A DNA stretch of 64,000 bases from Chryseobacterium pennae (GTDB lineage: Bacteria; Bacteroidota; Bacteroidia; Flavobacteriales; Weeksellaceae). Under the pieces are notes generated by a model that saw only the letters and a list, made by a program, of their open reading frames with translations, was not told where the DNA came from and ran no database searches. Location: NCBI RefSeq assembly GCF_003385515.1, contig NZ_QNVT01000004.1:186001-250000 (forward strand), read 5' to 3'. The position numbers and the translations under genes are program-made. Shown here piece by piece: positions 52,749 through 62,803 of the stretch (position 1 is its first letter; the number at the start of each line of letters is the position of its first letter).

Positions 52749-53750
52749 ATGACAAACGTTCCCTCAAGAATTTCCATCATTGTACCTGTTTATAATGTCG
52801 AAAGTTATTTGACAAAATGTCTCAATTCCCTGGTGAATCAGAGTCATCAGAATATTGAAATTCTTGTGATAGATGATGGAAGTAAAGACAATTCCGGGAA
52901 GATCATTAAAGAATATGCTGAAAAATATCCCAACAAAATAAGAGCTTTTACCAAGGAAAACGGCGGATTAAGTGATGCCAGAAATTTTGGTTTGGACAGG
53001 GTGACCGGAGATTATATCGGCTTTGTGGACAGTGATGATTATGTTGCAGAAACAATGTTTGAAGAAATGATCCTGCTGGCTGAAAAGCATCAGTCGGAAA
53101 TTGTGATCTGCAATATTCAGAAAGTAGATGAAAACGGACAGGTAACCCAAAAGCTGACACAGATTCCCCATATGCCGGAAAAAATAAAACTGGAAGATCA
53201 TTTTTCTGTTTTTTCGGATATCAGCTATTTTGCCTGCAATAAATTGTTTAAAAAAGAACTTTTTAATCAGAAAAGATTTAAAAAAGGAGTTCATTTTGAA
53301 GATATTCAGCTTATTCCGCAGCTGCTTCTGGAAAGTGAAACGATTGCCCAGACTCAGAACTTTCATTATCAATACCTTGAACGTACAGATTCTATTACAA
53401 AGACTCATACGGAAAGAGGACTTGATATACTGAAGGCAGTACAGGATGTGGAAAATGTTTTTGGAAAATCAAAATACGCTCATAAGAGAAAAGAGCTGAA
53501 AAACTTTCAGATTTTTGAAGGAGTGTATTCTTTTCTGGCCTATCTGGCTTTTGTAAAAGAAGAACAGGCGTTTTACAGCATGTCTGATAAGCTGTCTGTT
53601 TTCATAAGAGAGAGACAAATAAAAATTCAAGATATATTGAACTATAGTCGTTTTGGTACAAATTATCTTTTATCTTTGCCGGTGAAAAAAAAGATTTTTT
53701 ATCTGTTATTTTTTGCCGGACAGAAAAAATTGATAAGAAAATTGATATAA
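52749..53750 (+). CDS. Family 2 glycosyltransferase (surface polysaccharide)
   Basis: 333 residues. The GT-A fold begins SIIVPVYNVESYLTKCLNSL, with VIDDGSKDNSG and the DxD motif region GFVDSDDYVAE; an EDIQLIPQ acidic loop follows near residue 180. This is typical of enzymes that add sugars to lipid-linked capsule or O-antigen repeat units at the cytoplasmic face. It follows the ureohydrolase-like gene by 3 bases and precedes the WecA-like initiator. Confidence 0.93.
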   Translation: MTNVPSRISIIVPVYNVESYLTKCLNSLVNQSHQNIEILVIDDGSKDNSGKIIKEYAEKYPNKIRAFTKENGGLSDARNFGLDRVTGDYIGFVDSDDYVAETMFEEMILLAEKHQSEIVICNIQKVDENGQVTQKLTQIPHMPEKIKLEDHFSVFSDISYFACNKLFKKELFNQKRFKKGVHFEDIQLIPQLLLESETIAQTQNFHYQYLERTDSITKTHTERGLDILKAVQDVENVFGKSKYAHKRKELKNFQIFEGVYSFLAYLAFVKEEQAFYSMSDKLSVFIRERQIKIQDILNYSRFGTNYLLSLPVKKKIFYLLFFAGQKKLIRKLI

Positions 53751-53853
53751 ACACAAATGACGTACTATTGTTTCGAATAGTAGAATATAATGAAGCATAT
53801 CAGCATCATTAATTTTTTAATTGAAGAAACAATGTGTACAGGATAAGAAAAGA

Positions 53854-54972
53854 ATGAAAAACTTTGAATTGTTCTTAAGCGGATCGGGGATACCTATTTT
53901 CTATGTAAAAATAGGATTAGGTTTCGTATTCTCCTTTTTAATTACTTTTTTCTCCATACCTACCATTGTGAAGATCTCCAGAAGGAAGAACCTGATGGAT
54001 GAACCGGGTATAAGGAGTTCACATCTTAGAAAAATTCCAAATCTTGGAGGGATTGCTATCTTTTATTCCATTGGGATATGTGCTTCCATTTTTGCTTATG
54101 AGCTGTTTGATCTGTATAAATTCCTTTTTGCTTCACTTATTATCCTACTGTACATTGGTGTAATGGATGATATTGTGGTGATGAGAGCATACAAAAAACT
54201 CGTTGCACAGATCTTGGTGTCCTCATTAATTGTCATTGGTTCAGATATCAGAATCCGAAGCTTATTCGGAATATTCGGAGTATATGAACTGGGTTATTTT
54301 GTGAGTGTGCTATTCAGTATTGTAACTTTTATTATTCTTATCAATGCCTTTAATCTGATTGACGGGATTGACGGACTGGCAGGCGGATATTCTGTGATCT
54401 GCAGTGCATTGTTCGGAATAAGCTATTATAGATTAGGAGAATACAACTATCCACTGGTTGTTCTGTCAGTAGTGATTATAGGTACTGTTTTGGCCTTTTT
54501 ATACTATAATTTATCGAATTATAGAACGAATAAAGTATTCATGGGAGATACAGGTTCCATGCTGTTGGGCTTTCTCCTGGCATTCACGTCCATTTGTTTT
54601 ATTGATATTTTTATTGATAAAAAGCTTGTTGATGTACCAAAATATCATCTTCAGTCTGCTCCGGTAGTGGCTGTAGCCATTCTGATCCTTCCGATTGTAG
54701 ATACCCTGAATGTGATCTTTGTAAGACTTTATAACAAAAAGTCACCTTTTGACGCTGATAAGAATCATATACATCACAAACTTCTGAAGCTAGATCTTAC
54801 TCATAGAAGATCCACATTCTATATTATTCTATACTATTTAATGATCGTAGCAGTTGCTTATTATCTGAGACATTTCAACGTGAATCTCTTGCTGTTGGTT
54901 ATTATATCATTAGGTTTCATAGGTGCATATTTGCCGGATCTGATATATAAATTAAGAAATAAGAAAAATTAA
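53854..54972 (+). CDS. WecA/MraY-type undecaprenyl-phosphate sugar-1-phosphate transferase
   Basis: 372 residues from the ATG at 53854, which has GGATAAGAAAAG just upstream; an in-frame TTG at 53821 is less likely. About 11 membrane segments carry the family motifs DEPGIRSSHLRKIPNLGG, NAFNLIDGIDGLAGG, MGDTGSMLLG and DKNHIHHKLL. It starts a polysaccharide by placing a GlcNAc- or related sugar-phosphate on undecaprenyl phosphate. The Wza- and Wzc-like genes follow directly. Confidence 0.93.
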   Translation: MKNFELFLSGSGIPIFYVKIGLGFVFSFLITFFSIPTIVKISRRKNLMDEPGIRSSHLRKIPNLGGIAIFYSIGICASIFAYELFDLYKFLFASLIILLYIGVMDDIVVMRAYKKLVAQILVSSLIVIGSDIRIRSLFGIFGVYELGYFVSVLFSIVTFIILINAFNLIDGIDGLAGGYSVICSALFGISYYRLGEYNYPLVVLSVVIIGTVLAFLYYNLSNYRTNKVFMGDTGSMLLGFLLAFTSICFIDIFIDKKLVDVPKYHLQSAPVVAVAILILPIVDTLNVIFVRLYNKKSPFDADKNHIHHKLLKLDLTHRRSTFYIILYYLMIVAVAYYLRHFNVNLLLLVIISLGFIGAYLPDLIYKLRNKKN

Positions 54973-54983
54973 CAATTAAATAT

Positions 54984-54991
54984 TACTTTTG
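54984..54991 (+). promoter_or_regulatory. Candidate -7 element for the Wza/Wzc-like pair
   Basis: TACTTTTG, matching TAnnTTTG, 16 bases before the ATG at 55008. A separate promoter for the export genes is possible. Confidence 0.45.
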
Positions 54992-55007
54992 TAAACAATA
55001 TTCAAAC

Positions 55008-55877
55008 ATGATGAAGAACTTTAAGTATTTATTTTTAATATTATTGCCTTTTTTAGTTACCTCGTGTATCACAACAAAAGATGTAAGATACTTACAGCCT
55101 AGTGAGAGCCTTGTAGTTAATGAAGAAGGTCTTGTTCCCTACAATATCCCTATCTACAGGATTACCAAAAATGATATGCTTAACCTTAATATTTTGACCA
55201 CTCCCAAAGGAGATGCAGCACAGTTTTACTCTGCTTATAACGTTTCAGGCGGAACGGGGGGCGGAGCTATAAACAGTTCAGCGGCAAGTGGTGGAAGAGC
55301 AGGTGGAGTAGGTTCAACGATCGGAGGAAATGTCAATTTCTATTTTAATGGATTGAAAGTGGATAACAACGGAGATATTAATATTTTCGGAATAGGCTAC
55401 ATTAAAGCAGAAGGAAGAACACTTGACGATGTAGCAAAAGAAATTCAGGGCAAAGTAAATGAAAACTTCCAGGAAGGGAAATCCGAGGTGAGACTGAATA
55501 CAGACGGAATTACTTATTATATTCTTGGTGACGTGGAAACTACAGGAATGTCAGGTGAAAAAGTTGCCCATAAGAATACCCTTACCATTACTGAAGCGCT
55601 GGCTATTAATGGTGGACTGAACAGAACAATTGATAAAAAAGAAATTGTTATCCATAGAAAACTCCCGGAAGGAATTAAAATTGCTAAAATTGATCTTACC
55701 CGTGAAGATCTGATGAACTCTCCTTATTACTATCTACAGAACGGAGATGAAATTTATCTTAACACCAGAAGAAAAAGCTTGAACGGATTCGGTAAAGATC
55801 CTATTCAGACCCTGCTTACCGGTGTTACAGCAATTACAACAGCGTTAACCCTATATACAATCCTACAAAGACTTTAA
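55008..55877 (+). CDS. Polysaccharide export lipoprotein (Wza-like)
   Basis: 289 residues. A lipoprotein signal ends at FLVTSC. The poly-export domain starts YNIPIYRITKNDMLNLNIL, followed by a Gly/Ser-rich insert (SGGTGGGAINSSAASGG) and then a SLBB-type segment (YILGDVETTGMSGEK...ITEALAINGGL). A hydrophobic C-terminal helix (LLTGVTAITTALTLYTIL) resembles the outer-membrane helix of Wza. It forms the outer-membrane exit of the polysaccharide together with the Wzc-like protein encoded 4 bases downstream. Confidence 0.93.
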   Translation: MMKNFKYLFLILLPFLVTSCITTKDVRYLQPSESLVVNEEGLVPYNIPIYRITKNDMLNLNILTTPKGDAAQFYSAYNVSGGTGGGAINSSAASGGRAGGVGSTIGGNVNFYFNGLKVDNNGDINIFGIGYIKAEGRTLDDVAKEIQGKVNENFQEGKSEVRLNTDGITYYILGDVETTGMSGEKVAHKNTLTITEALAINGGLNRTIDKKEIVIHRKLPEGIKIAKIDLTREDLMNSPYYYLQNGDEIYLNTRRKSLNGFGKDPIQTLLTGVTAITTALTLYTILQRL

Positions 55878-55881
55878 TCCC

Positions 55882-58374
55882 ATGATTCCAGGAAAAGATA
55901 CAGCAGTAGGAAAAAGCGAAGCTCCAAAAGAGAAGTATGGGACTTTTGCGTTGTTTAATTTTGAACATTTTTTAAGAAGATTACTTAAAAACTGGTATTG
56001 GTTTGCTTTTATGTTCCTTATTGGCTATGCCATATCTTGGGTATATAGTAAATATTATGCACAGAATGTATATTCTTCAGACCTGTCTTTGAGTATATCG
56101 AATAGTACTTCAAGTTATTTTAGTCCTAATCAGTCTATTAACTTCATTTGGGGACAGAGCGGAAATCAGGATGGAGTTTATTTAAAGAAAATGCTCTTTT
56201 CAAGATCTCATAACGAGTATTTAGTTAAAGAATTAAGCCTTTTTTTAAATTACTCTACCAAAGGATTTGTAAAATCTACTTATCTGGACAAGTATGACTC
56301 CCCGGTTTTTATTGAAATTGATAAAAAGCATCTTCAGCAGATTAACTACGCTATTACATTATTACCCAAAGGAAATGGTACTTATGAAGTAGTATTACCG
56401 GAAGAAGGGCAATCTACCAGTTTATATAGTTATGAATCAGAAAGCTATCATAATATTAATACCTATAACAGACCTGCCAATAAGATTATCAGAATCAATG
56501 AGTGGTATACTTCTCCAAATCTGAGATTTAAGTTGGTTCAGAATCCGGTTACTCCTAATATCAAACTTGATAATATTATCGTCAACTTAATGACGATAAA
56601 CCAGGGCGTTAATGATATTGTATCTACCATTGGTGTTGGCTTTGATAAAGAGATTAGTACGATTATGATTATCAGTAAAAAAGGCTATAATCTTAACAGT
56701 ACAGTTAGCTTCCTGAATAAATCCGTAGCTGAACTCCAGAAAAAAAGACTTGAAGATAAAAATATCGTCAACAAAAATACAACGGTTTATCTGCAGGGGA
56801 GCCTTGATGGAATGCGCAAAAAACTGGATTCAGCCGCCACAGTTCTGAACTACCTGAAAACATCGGAAAAACTCTATAACATTAAAAATAGAGATGAAAA
56901 GTCCCTTGAAGAAATTAAAGAGCTTGAAGCCAAAAAAGCTGATATCGTAAGCAAGATCACTTCTCTGAATAATATTAGAAATACCCTTCAGTCACAAAAT
57001 TTTGATAAAATGATTGCTACCAATGCAGCAGGATTTGAAGACGGGTTTTTCTCTGCTTCTGTGACTGAGCTTAAAGCGCTGTATACAAAAAGATCAGAAC
57101 TCGCTTTGATCTATAAACCTACTTCTGAACCAATGAAAGAGGTCAATAGGTTGATTAGTGAAGCTAAAACAGGTTCCTTTAACAGTCTTAAGAATTATTA
57201 TACCAAATATTATGATGAGATCAATAAAATTGACCGTCAGGTTGCAGATGCTAATTCTGATTTACAGTCTTATCCTGAAAAAGAAAGAAAATATCTGGAT
57301 GCTGAAAGAGGGTATAATATGATTGAAGCTACCTACAGTAGCCTTTTAAACAGACAGAATGAAGCGAGACTGAACGTAGCAACCAATCAGTCTGATATCA
57401 GTGTGATCGACCCAGCTAAGAACATCGGGCAGGGACCTGTAAGTCCAAATATTAAAATGGCAAAAGCAGGAATAATTGGAGGAATGTTATTGCTTCCCAT
57501 ACTATTTATCCTGATCGGTGAACTGCTGGATAATAAAATCAGAAACATCAAAGAATTACTTGGTGCTACGAAGATTCCGCTTCTTGGAGTGATCGGGAAT
57601 AACAATAGTGAAAATATGCTTACTGTTTTGGATCAGCCGAAATCATCTGTTTCAGAGGCGTTTAGGGGTATTAGAGCCAATATGAGGTTCCTGATGCATA
57701 ATGAACAGGAAAATGGTAAAGTAATCCTGGTGACCTCCTCCGTAGGTGGAGAAGGAAAGACTTATGTTTCCATTAATCTGGCCTCTGTATTAGGATTAAG
57801 TGATAAGAAAACAATCCTTTTGGGAATGGACCTTAGAAAACCTAAAATATTCGGAGACTTTAAGATTGATAACAAATATGGTATTTCAAATTACCTTACA
57901 GGAGAAGTAAATATTGATCAGATTATTAATACCACAAAAATTCCTAATCTGGACGTTGCCACTTCAGGACCTATCCCTCCGAATCCTTCAGAATTACTGA
58001 TGAGCCAGAAGAATGTGAAATTTATAGAGGAACTGAAAGAAAAATATGACTACATTATTATAGATTCACCACCGGTAGGTCTTGTAGCAGATTCCTATGA
58101 ACTGATGAAATATTCTGATGCCAATATCTATGTAGTACGTCATGAATATACAGAGAAGTATATGATGAAACTTATTACAGAGAAATATCAGAATAATGAA
58201 ATTGAACATTTAGGACTTGTTTACAATGACTATAATACCAAACAGGGTTATGGATATGGTTATGGCTACGGATATGGCTATGGCTATGGTTATTTTGATG
58301 AAGATAAAAATTATAAAGAACCGTTATTGATTAGAATACGGAACAAAGTACAGGCAATGTTTAATAAAAAATAG
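55882..58374 (+). CDS. Wzc-like polysaccharide co-polymerase and BY-type tyrosine kinase
   Basis: 830 residues. A Wzz-type N-terminal domain has a helix at ~35-55, a long periplasmic coiled region (ELEAKKADIVSKITSLNNI) and a second helix at ~530-550. The C-terminal kinase has Walker A SSVGGEGKTY with Lys626, Walker A' LGMDLRKPK and Walker B YIIIDSPPVG. The tail is eight Gly-Tyr repeats at 789-804, a tyrosine cluster expected to be autophosphorylated. It controls chain length and export. It follows the Wza-like gene by 4 bases. Confidence 0.94.
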   Translation: MIPGKDTAVGKSEAPKEKYGTFALFNFEHFLRRLLKNWYWFAFMFLIGYAISWVYSKYYAQNVYSSDLSLSISNSTSSYFSPNQSINFIWGQSGNQDGVYLKKMLFSRSHNEYLVKELSLFLNYSTKGFVKSTYLDKYDSPVFIEIDKKHLQQINYAITLLPKGNGTYEVVLPEEGQSTSLYSYESESYHNINTYNRPANKIIRINEWYTSPNLRFKLVQNPVTPNIKLDNIIVNLMTINQGVNDIVSTIGVGFDKEISTIMIISKKGYNLNSTVSFLNKSVAELQKKRLEDKNIVNKNTTVYLQGSLDGMRKKLDSAATVLNYLKTSEKLYNIKNRDEKSLEEIKELEAKKADIVSKITSLNNIRNTLQSQNFDKMIATNAAGFEDGFFSASVTELKALYTKRSELALIYKPTSEPMKEVNRLISEAKTGSFNSLKNYYTKYYDEINKIDRQVADANSDLQSYPEKERKYLDAERGYNMIEATYSSLLNRQNEARLNVATNQSDISVIDPAKNIGQGPVSPNIKMAKAGIIGGMLLLPILFILIGELLDNKIRNIKELLGATKIPLLGVIGNNNSENMLTVLDQPKSSVSEAFRGIRANMRFLMHNEQENGKVILVTSSVGGEGKTYVSINLASVLGLSDKKTILLGMDLRKPKIFGDFKIDNKYGISNYLTGEVNIDQIINTTKIPNLDVATSGPIPPNPSELLMSQKNVKFIEELKEKYDYIIIDSPPVGLVADSYELMKYSDANIYVVRHEYTEKYMMKLITEKYQNNEIEHLGLVYNDYNTKQGYGYGYGYGYGYGYGYFDEDKNYKEPLLIRIRNKVQAMFNKK

Positions 58375-58380
58375 AGCCCT

Positions 58381-58406
58381 AAACCCTCATTTGATGGGGG
58401 TTTTTT
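58381..58406 (+). terminator. Terminator of the Wza/Wzc-like operon
   Basis: A 10-bp stem with one T-G pair (58381-58390 with 58394-58403) has a 3-base loop and is followed by a T tract, 7 bases after the stop. Confidence 0.85.
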
Positions 58407-58537
58407 CATACTTTGTGAATTTTCATTCTATGAAAAAAAGAATATTTTTGCCAGTTTGCCGTTTACTTTATAACAAATTATGTTTTTTTGTTTATTTTTA
58501 ACTAAACATTAAGATTATCATTAATATAAAAATGTTT

Positions 58538-58545
58538 TATATTTG
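58538..58545 (+). promoter_or_regulatory. Candidate -7 element of the porG-like/uppS/bamA operon
   Basis: TATATTTG followed by CAAAAATT, 43 bases before the chosen ATG at 58588. It overlaps an in-frame TTG (58543), which argues against that TTG as start. Confidence 0.5.
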
Positions 58546-58587
58546 CAAAAATTAAATTTTAAAATAACCATAAATCCATATTCTTTT

Positions 58588-59478
58588 ATGAATAAAAAAT
58601 TATTGTTTAGCTTCCTTGCCTTCCTTGGAGTGGTAAGTGTTAAAGCACAAAGAAACGAATTGGGGGTTCGTCTAGGTATGAGTAGCCTAGTGGGTGATGT
58701 AGGGAGCACAAGTTATATTTTACAAAAGCCGTTGGATTTAAATAGAATGTCGGATTGGGGGATCCCGTTTTATGGAGGAATTTTATACAGATTTAATTTT
58801 AACCCGCATCAGACTGTTAGATTGGATTTAGGGTATAACCAGATTCAGTTTAGCGATAAAGCTGCGAAAGAAGAATATAGAAGAAATAGAAATGCATACG
58901 GGAAAAATAACGTATATGAAGCAAGCTTAATGTTTGAATATAATTTTTTCCCTGTAAATAATGAACAGATAAGTATGGTGAGTCCATATATTTTTGGAGG
59001 TCTGGGTGCGCTGATGTTTGATGCCCCTAAAGCTGATCTTTCACATGATTTCAGAAGAGATCCTGACGGTGTGGCATTAGCTCCTATCAATGAAACGGAC
59101 TTTAAAACTACTACCGAATATACGTTAGGAAAAAAAGTTACCATGCATATCCCTTTTGGAGTAGGTTTAAAATACAAATTTAACCATACTTGGGCTATAT
59201 TTGCAGAAGCAACCTTTAGATATACTTTAACTGATCAGCTTGATCATAGTAAAATTCTTTCTGAAGATGTGAAAAGTTCCTTTAATGCCGATATCCTTGA
59301 TCCGGTTACAGGAGGTTCTTTATTACAGTCTGGTAACTATTATGCTGTTGCCAAAGAAAGAGAAGAAGAGTTTATTAAAAAGAGAAATATTGGAGATAGT
59401 AGATCTAATGACTGGATCAATACATTCAGTTTAGGATTAACGTTTTCGTTTGGAAGACCTCCATGTTATTGTGATTAA
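58588..59478 (+). CDS. DUF6089/PorG-like outer-membrane beta-barrel protein
   Basis: 296 residues from MNKKLLFSFLAF; the signal peptide ends at SVKAQ. The mature part has outer-membrane strand patterns (RNELGVRLGMSSLVGDVG, FNFNPHQTVRLDLGYN, VSPYIFGGLGALMF, FSLGLTFSFGRPP). The family is found upstream of uppS and bamA in flavobacteria and includes PorG, a T9SS-associated protein; assignment to PorG itself is by context. It precedes uppS by 5 bases. Confidence 0.87.
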   Translation: MNKKLLFSFLAFLGVVSVKAQRNELGVRLGMSSLVGDVGSTSYILQKPLDLNRMSDWGIPFYGGILYRFNFNPHQTVRLDLGYNQIQFSDKAAKEEYRRNRNAYGKNNVYEASLMFEYNFFPVNNEQISMVSPYIFGGLGALMFDAPKADLSHDFRRDPDGVALAPINETDFKTTTEYTLGKKVTMHIPFGVGLKYKFNHTWAIFAEATFRYTLTDQLDHSKILSEDVKSSFNADILDPVTGGSLLQSGNYYAVAKEREEEFIKKRNIGDSRSNDWINTFSLGLTFSFGRPPCYCD

Positions 59479-59483
59479 TTAAT

Positions 59484-60233
59484 ATGTCGTTGATTAAAGA
59501 TAAAATAAATTCTGAGAATTTACCAAAACACGTAGCCATCATTATGGATGGTAATGGAAGATGGGCGAAATCTCGTGGCGAAGAAAGATCCTTCGGTCAC
59601 AAAAATGCCATTAATGCAGTAAGAAATGCCATTAATGCATGTAATGAGATCAATATCCCCTATTTAACACTGTACACATTTTCTTCAGAAAACTGGAATC
59701 GTCCCAGTGAAGAAGTAAATACACTCATGAACTTGCTTGTAGAAACTTTACTGCTGGAAGCAGAAGAGATCTTTAGCAAAGGATTGAGAATGCATGTTAT
59801 AGGGAATCTTGGAAAACTGCCTGCCTTAGTAAGAGAACAACTGGAACGTGTGGTAGAACTTACAAAAGAAAACACAAAAGGTAACCTTGTACTGGCTATT
59901 AGCTATGGCTCACAAAATGAAATACTGAATGCCGTAAAAAATATCAGTTCAGACGTAAAAGAAGGAAAAGTAGACGTAGAGAATATAGATGAAAAATTAT
60001 TCGAAAATTATCTCTATACCAAAGATTTTCCTCCTGTAGATCTGCTGATAAGAACCAGCGGTGAAATAAGAATAAGCAACTTCCTTCTTTGGCAGATTGC
60101 TTATGCTGAACTACAGTTTTTAAATGTTCTGTGGCCAGATTTCTCTAAAGATATTTTCTTTCAATGTATTGTTGATTATCAAAACAAAGAAAGAAGATAC
60201 GGATTAACCGGAGAGCAGATACAAGGCCAATAA
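59484..60233 (+). CDS. uppS: Isoprenyl transferase (undecaprenyl diphosphate synthase)
   Basis: 249 residues with HVAIIMDGNGRWAKSRG (catalytic Asp and diphosphate site), TLYTFSSENWNRP, and the C-terminal RTSGEIRISNFLLWQIAYAE. It makes the C55 carrier lipid needed for peptidoglycan and for the polysaccharide initiated by the WecA-like protein. Gene order with bamA downstream (27 bases) is the usual flavobacterial one. Confidence 0.95.
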   Translation: MSLIKDKINSENLPKHVAIIMDGNGRWAKSRGEERSFGHKNAINAVRNAINACNEINIPYLTLYTFSSENWNRPSEEVNTLMNLLVETLLLEAEEIFSKGLRMHVIGNLGKLPALVREQLERVVELTKENTKGNLVLAISYGSQNEILNAVKNISSDVKEGKVDVENIDEKLFENYLYTKDFPPVDLLIRTSGEIRISNFLLWQIAYAELQFLNVLWPDFSKDIFFQCIVDYQNKERRYGLTGEQIQGQ

Positions 60234-60260
60234 TTTTAAAGAAAAGAAAGACTCGATAAA

Positions 60261-62795
60261 ATGAAGTTTAGACTATTACCCATCATTATGTTTGCTGCTT
60301 CTGCACATTTTTATGGACAAGTAACTCCACAAGACAGCACAAAAGTAAACAATGCTGTGCATGCAGACAATGAGGTAGGTACTTATACACTTAAAGACAT
60401 TGTTGTAGATGGGGTAAAAAAATATACGCCAGCTCAGATCCTGAGGTTTACAGGCTTATCCAAAGGAGAAAGCGTAGATATTCCAGGACAGAAAATCAGT
60501 AATGCTGTTAAAAAGCTTTGGGATACCCAATCTTTTTCTGAAGTGGAAGTATACGTTCAAAGTATTGAAGGACAAACTGTAGTTCTTAAATTCTATCTTC
60601 AGGATCTGAAAGAACTTGGAGAAGTGAAATTCAAGGGCAAAGGAATTGGGAAATCAAAAAGTGAAAAACTGGCTAAAGATAACAACCTGAAGCCAGGTAC
60701 AAAGATTACTCAAAACCTGGTGTCAGGTCTTAAGACAAACATCCCGAAAGACTATATCAAAAAAGGTTTTGCCGATGCTAAAATCAGTATTGAGGATAGA
60801 GTAAATGCTGGAGATCCTGCTTTGGTAGACTGGACGATTACCGTAGATAAGGGTAAAAAAATTAAAATCGACCATATTGAATTTGAAGGAAACCAAAGTG
60901 TGACCGACAGAAAACTTAGAAATAAAGCCTTTAAAGAAACAAAACAGAAACGTTTCAGTATTGGGGGAATTTTGAAGTCTTCTAAATTCATTGAAGATAA
61001 ATATCAGGAAGATAAACAGAACCTTGTCAATTATTATAACTCCTTAGGATATAGAGATGCTAAAATCGTTTCTGATTCAGTATGGAGAAATAAGAAAAAC
61101 AACTATGAGATCAATGTAAAGCTTAATGAAGGTAAAAAGTATTATATCGGTGACATTACTTTCACCGGGAATACGGTTTATTCTACAGAATATTTACAAA
61201 GATTATTAGGATATAAAAAAGGAGATATCTACGATGCTGTAGGATTCAACAAAAAAGTTGGAGAAGACGGAGGTAAAGAAGATGATTCAGATATTAAATC
61301 CGTTTATATGAATAACGGATACCTTTTCTCAAATGTAACCCCTGTTGAAAAATCGGTGAATGGCGATGCCGTGAACCTTGAGATCAGGGTTAATGAAGGA
61401 GAACAGGCTACATGGAATAAAGTAACATGGCAAGGAAATGTTACAACCCATGACCACGTAATTCTTAGAGCATTAAGAACAAAACCGGGAGAATTATTTA
61501 AAAAGACTGAGATCAAAAGAACCTATTTTGACTTGGCAGGAATGTCATTCTTTGATCCACAACAGATCGGACAGGATATTCAGCCTAACCAGGCAGATAA
61601 TACTGTAGATGTAAACTGGAAACTTGTAGAAAAAGGATCTTCTCAGGTTCAGCTACAGGCAGGTTATGGAGGAAATAGCTTTATTGGTACTCTTGGATTG
61701 ACGTTTAATAACTTCTCCTTAAGAAACTTCCTTAAGTTCAAAGACTTTAAACCGGTGCCACAGGGAGATGGTCAGACTTTCTCCATCCAGGTACAGGCAG
61801 GACAGTATTTCCAGAACTATGGAGTGTCATTCGTGGAGCCTTGGTTGTTCGGAACAAGACCTACTGCACTTTCTGTGAGTTTGAATAGCTCAAGAGTAAA
61901 ATATAGCGATCAATACGGAGCTGCTCAGAAGCTTAATATCTTCTCGGCATCAGTAGGTCTGAACAGACTTCTGAACTGGCCGGATGACTATTTCTCTCTG
62001 TATACAGGATTACAGTTCCAGAGATATGACTTTAATAACTATCAATTCCTGTTTGGTAATGAAATAGAAAGCAACGGATCAGCTAATAACTTTAGTATTA
62101 ACTTAGGTTTAAGCAGAAACTCTGCCGGGGTAGATCCTATCTTCCCGACAATGGGTTCCAATATTGAACTTTCTGCAAAACTGACACCACCATATTCATT
62201 ATTCAGTAATAAAGATTACTCTACAATGAAAGCTGCTGATAAATATAATTGGATGGAATTCTATAAAATCAAGTTTAAAGCGGACGTCTATAATGAAGTT
62301 GCTGGTAAACTGGTTTTAAGATCTTCTGCTGAAATGGGATTCATGGATGGATATAACAAAACTCTTGGAGCTCCACCATTTGAAAGATTCTATGTAGGAG
62401 GTACAGGATTATTCGGAGGTAGATATGACGGTCGAGAACTGATTCCTTTAAGAGGATATGATACACAGAGTAATAACGGTGGTGAACCGAATGATATTAC
62501 ACAAAGAGGAGGAGGAACAATCTATAACAGATTTACACTGGAATTAAGATATCCAATCTCATTGAATCAAACAGCTAAAATTTATGCATTGACATTTGCT
62601 GAAGGAGGTAACGTTTGGAATTCATGGAGTAACTATAACCCATTCCAGCTGAAGAGATCAGTAGGGGTCGGAGTTAGAGTGTATATGGGTGCCTTCGGAT
62701 TGATCGGGTTTGATTTTGCTTATGGATTTGATAAGACAATGTCAGGAAACCCATCAGGATGGCAACAGCACTTCTTGATGAACCAATCATTATAA
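60261..62795 (+). CDS. bamA: Outer-membrane protein assembly factor BamA
   Basis: 844 residues. The signal peptide ends near AHFYGQ. POTRA repeats span ~45-430 (IVVDGVKKYTPAQILRFTG, HIEFEGNQSVTDRKLRNKAF, DITFTGNTVYSTEYLQRLLG). An Omp85 barrel follows (LQAGYGGNSFIGTLGLTFNN, FYVGGTGLFGGRYDGRELIPLRG, where RG is near the conserved VRGF/Y-type loop). It folds and inserts outer-membrane barrels. The downstream skp gene starts 8 bases after its stop. Confidence 0.96.
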   Translation: MKFRLLPIIMFAASAHFYGQVTPQDSTKVNNAVHADNEVGTYTLKDIVVDGVKKYTPAQILRFTGLSKGESVDIPGQKISNAVKKLWDTQSFSEVEVYVQSIEGQTVVLKFYLQDLKELGEVKFKGKGIGKSKSEKLAKDNNLKPGTKITQNLVSGLKTNIPKDYIKKGFADAKISIEDRVNAGDPALVDWTITVDKGKKIKIDHIEFEGNQSVTDRKLRNKAFKETKQKRFSIGGILKSSKFIEDKYQEDKQNLVNYYNSLGYRDAKIVSDSVWRNKKNNYEINVKLNEGKKYYIGDITFTGNTVYSTEYLQRLLGYKKGDIYDAVGFNKKVGEDGGKEDDSDIKSVYMNNGYLFSNVTPVEKSVNGDAVNLEIRVNEGEQATWNKVTWQGNVTTHDHVILRALRTKPGELFKKTEIKRTYFDLAGMSFFDPQQIGQDIQPNQADNTVDVNWKLVEKGSSQVQLQAGYGGNSFIGTLGLTFNNFSLRNFLKFKDFKPVPQGDGQTFSIQVQAGQYFQNYGVSFVEPWLFGTRPTALSVSLNSSRVKYSDQYGAAQKLNIFSASVGLNRLLNWPDDYFSLYTGLQFQRYDFNNYQFLFGNEIESNGSANNFSINLGLSRNSAGVDPIFPTMGSNIELSAKLTPPYSLFSNKDYSTMKAADKYNWMEFYKIKFKADVYNEVAGKLVLRSSAEMGFMDGYNKTLGAPPFERFYVGGTGLFGGRYDGRELIPLRGYDTQSNNGGEPNDITQRGGGTIYNRFTLELRYPISLNQTAKIYALTFAEGGNVWNSWSNYNPFQLKRSVGVGVRVYMGAFGLIGFDFAYGFDKTMSGNPSGWQQHFLMNQSL

Positions 62796-62803
62796 TTATA
62801 AAT

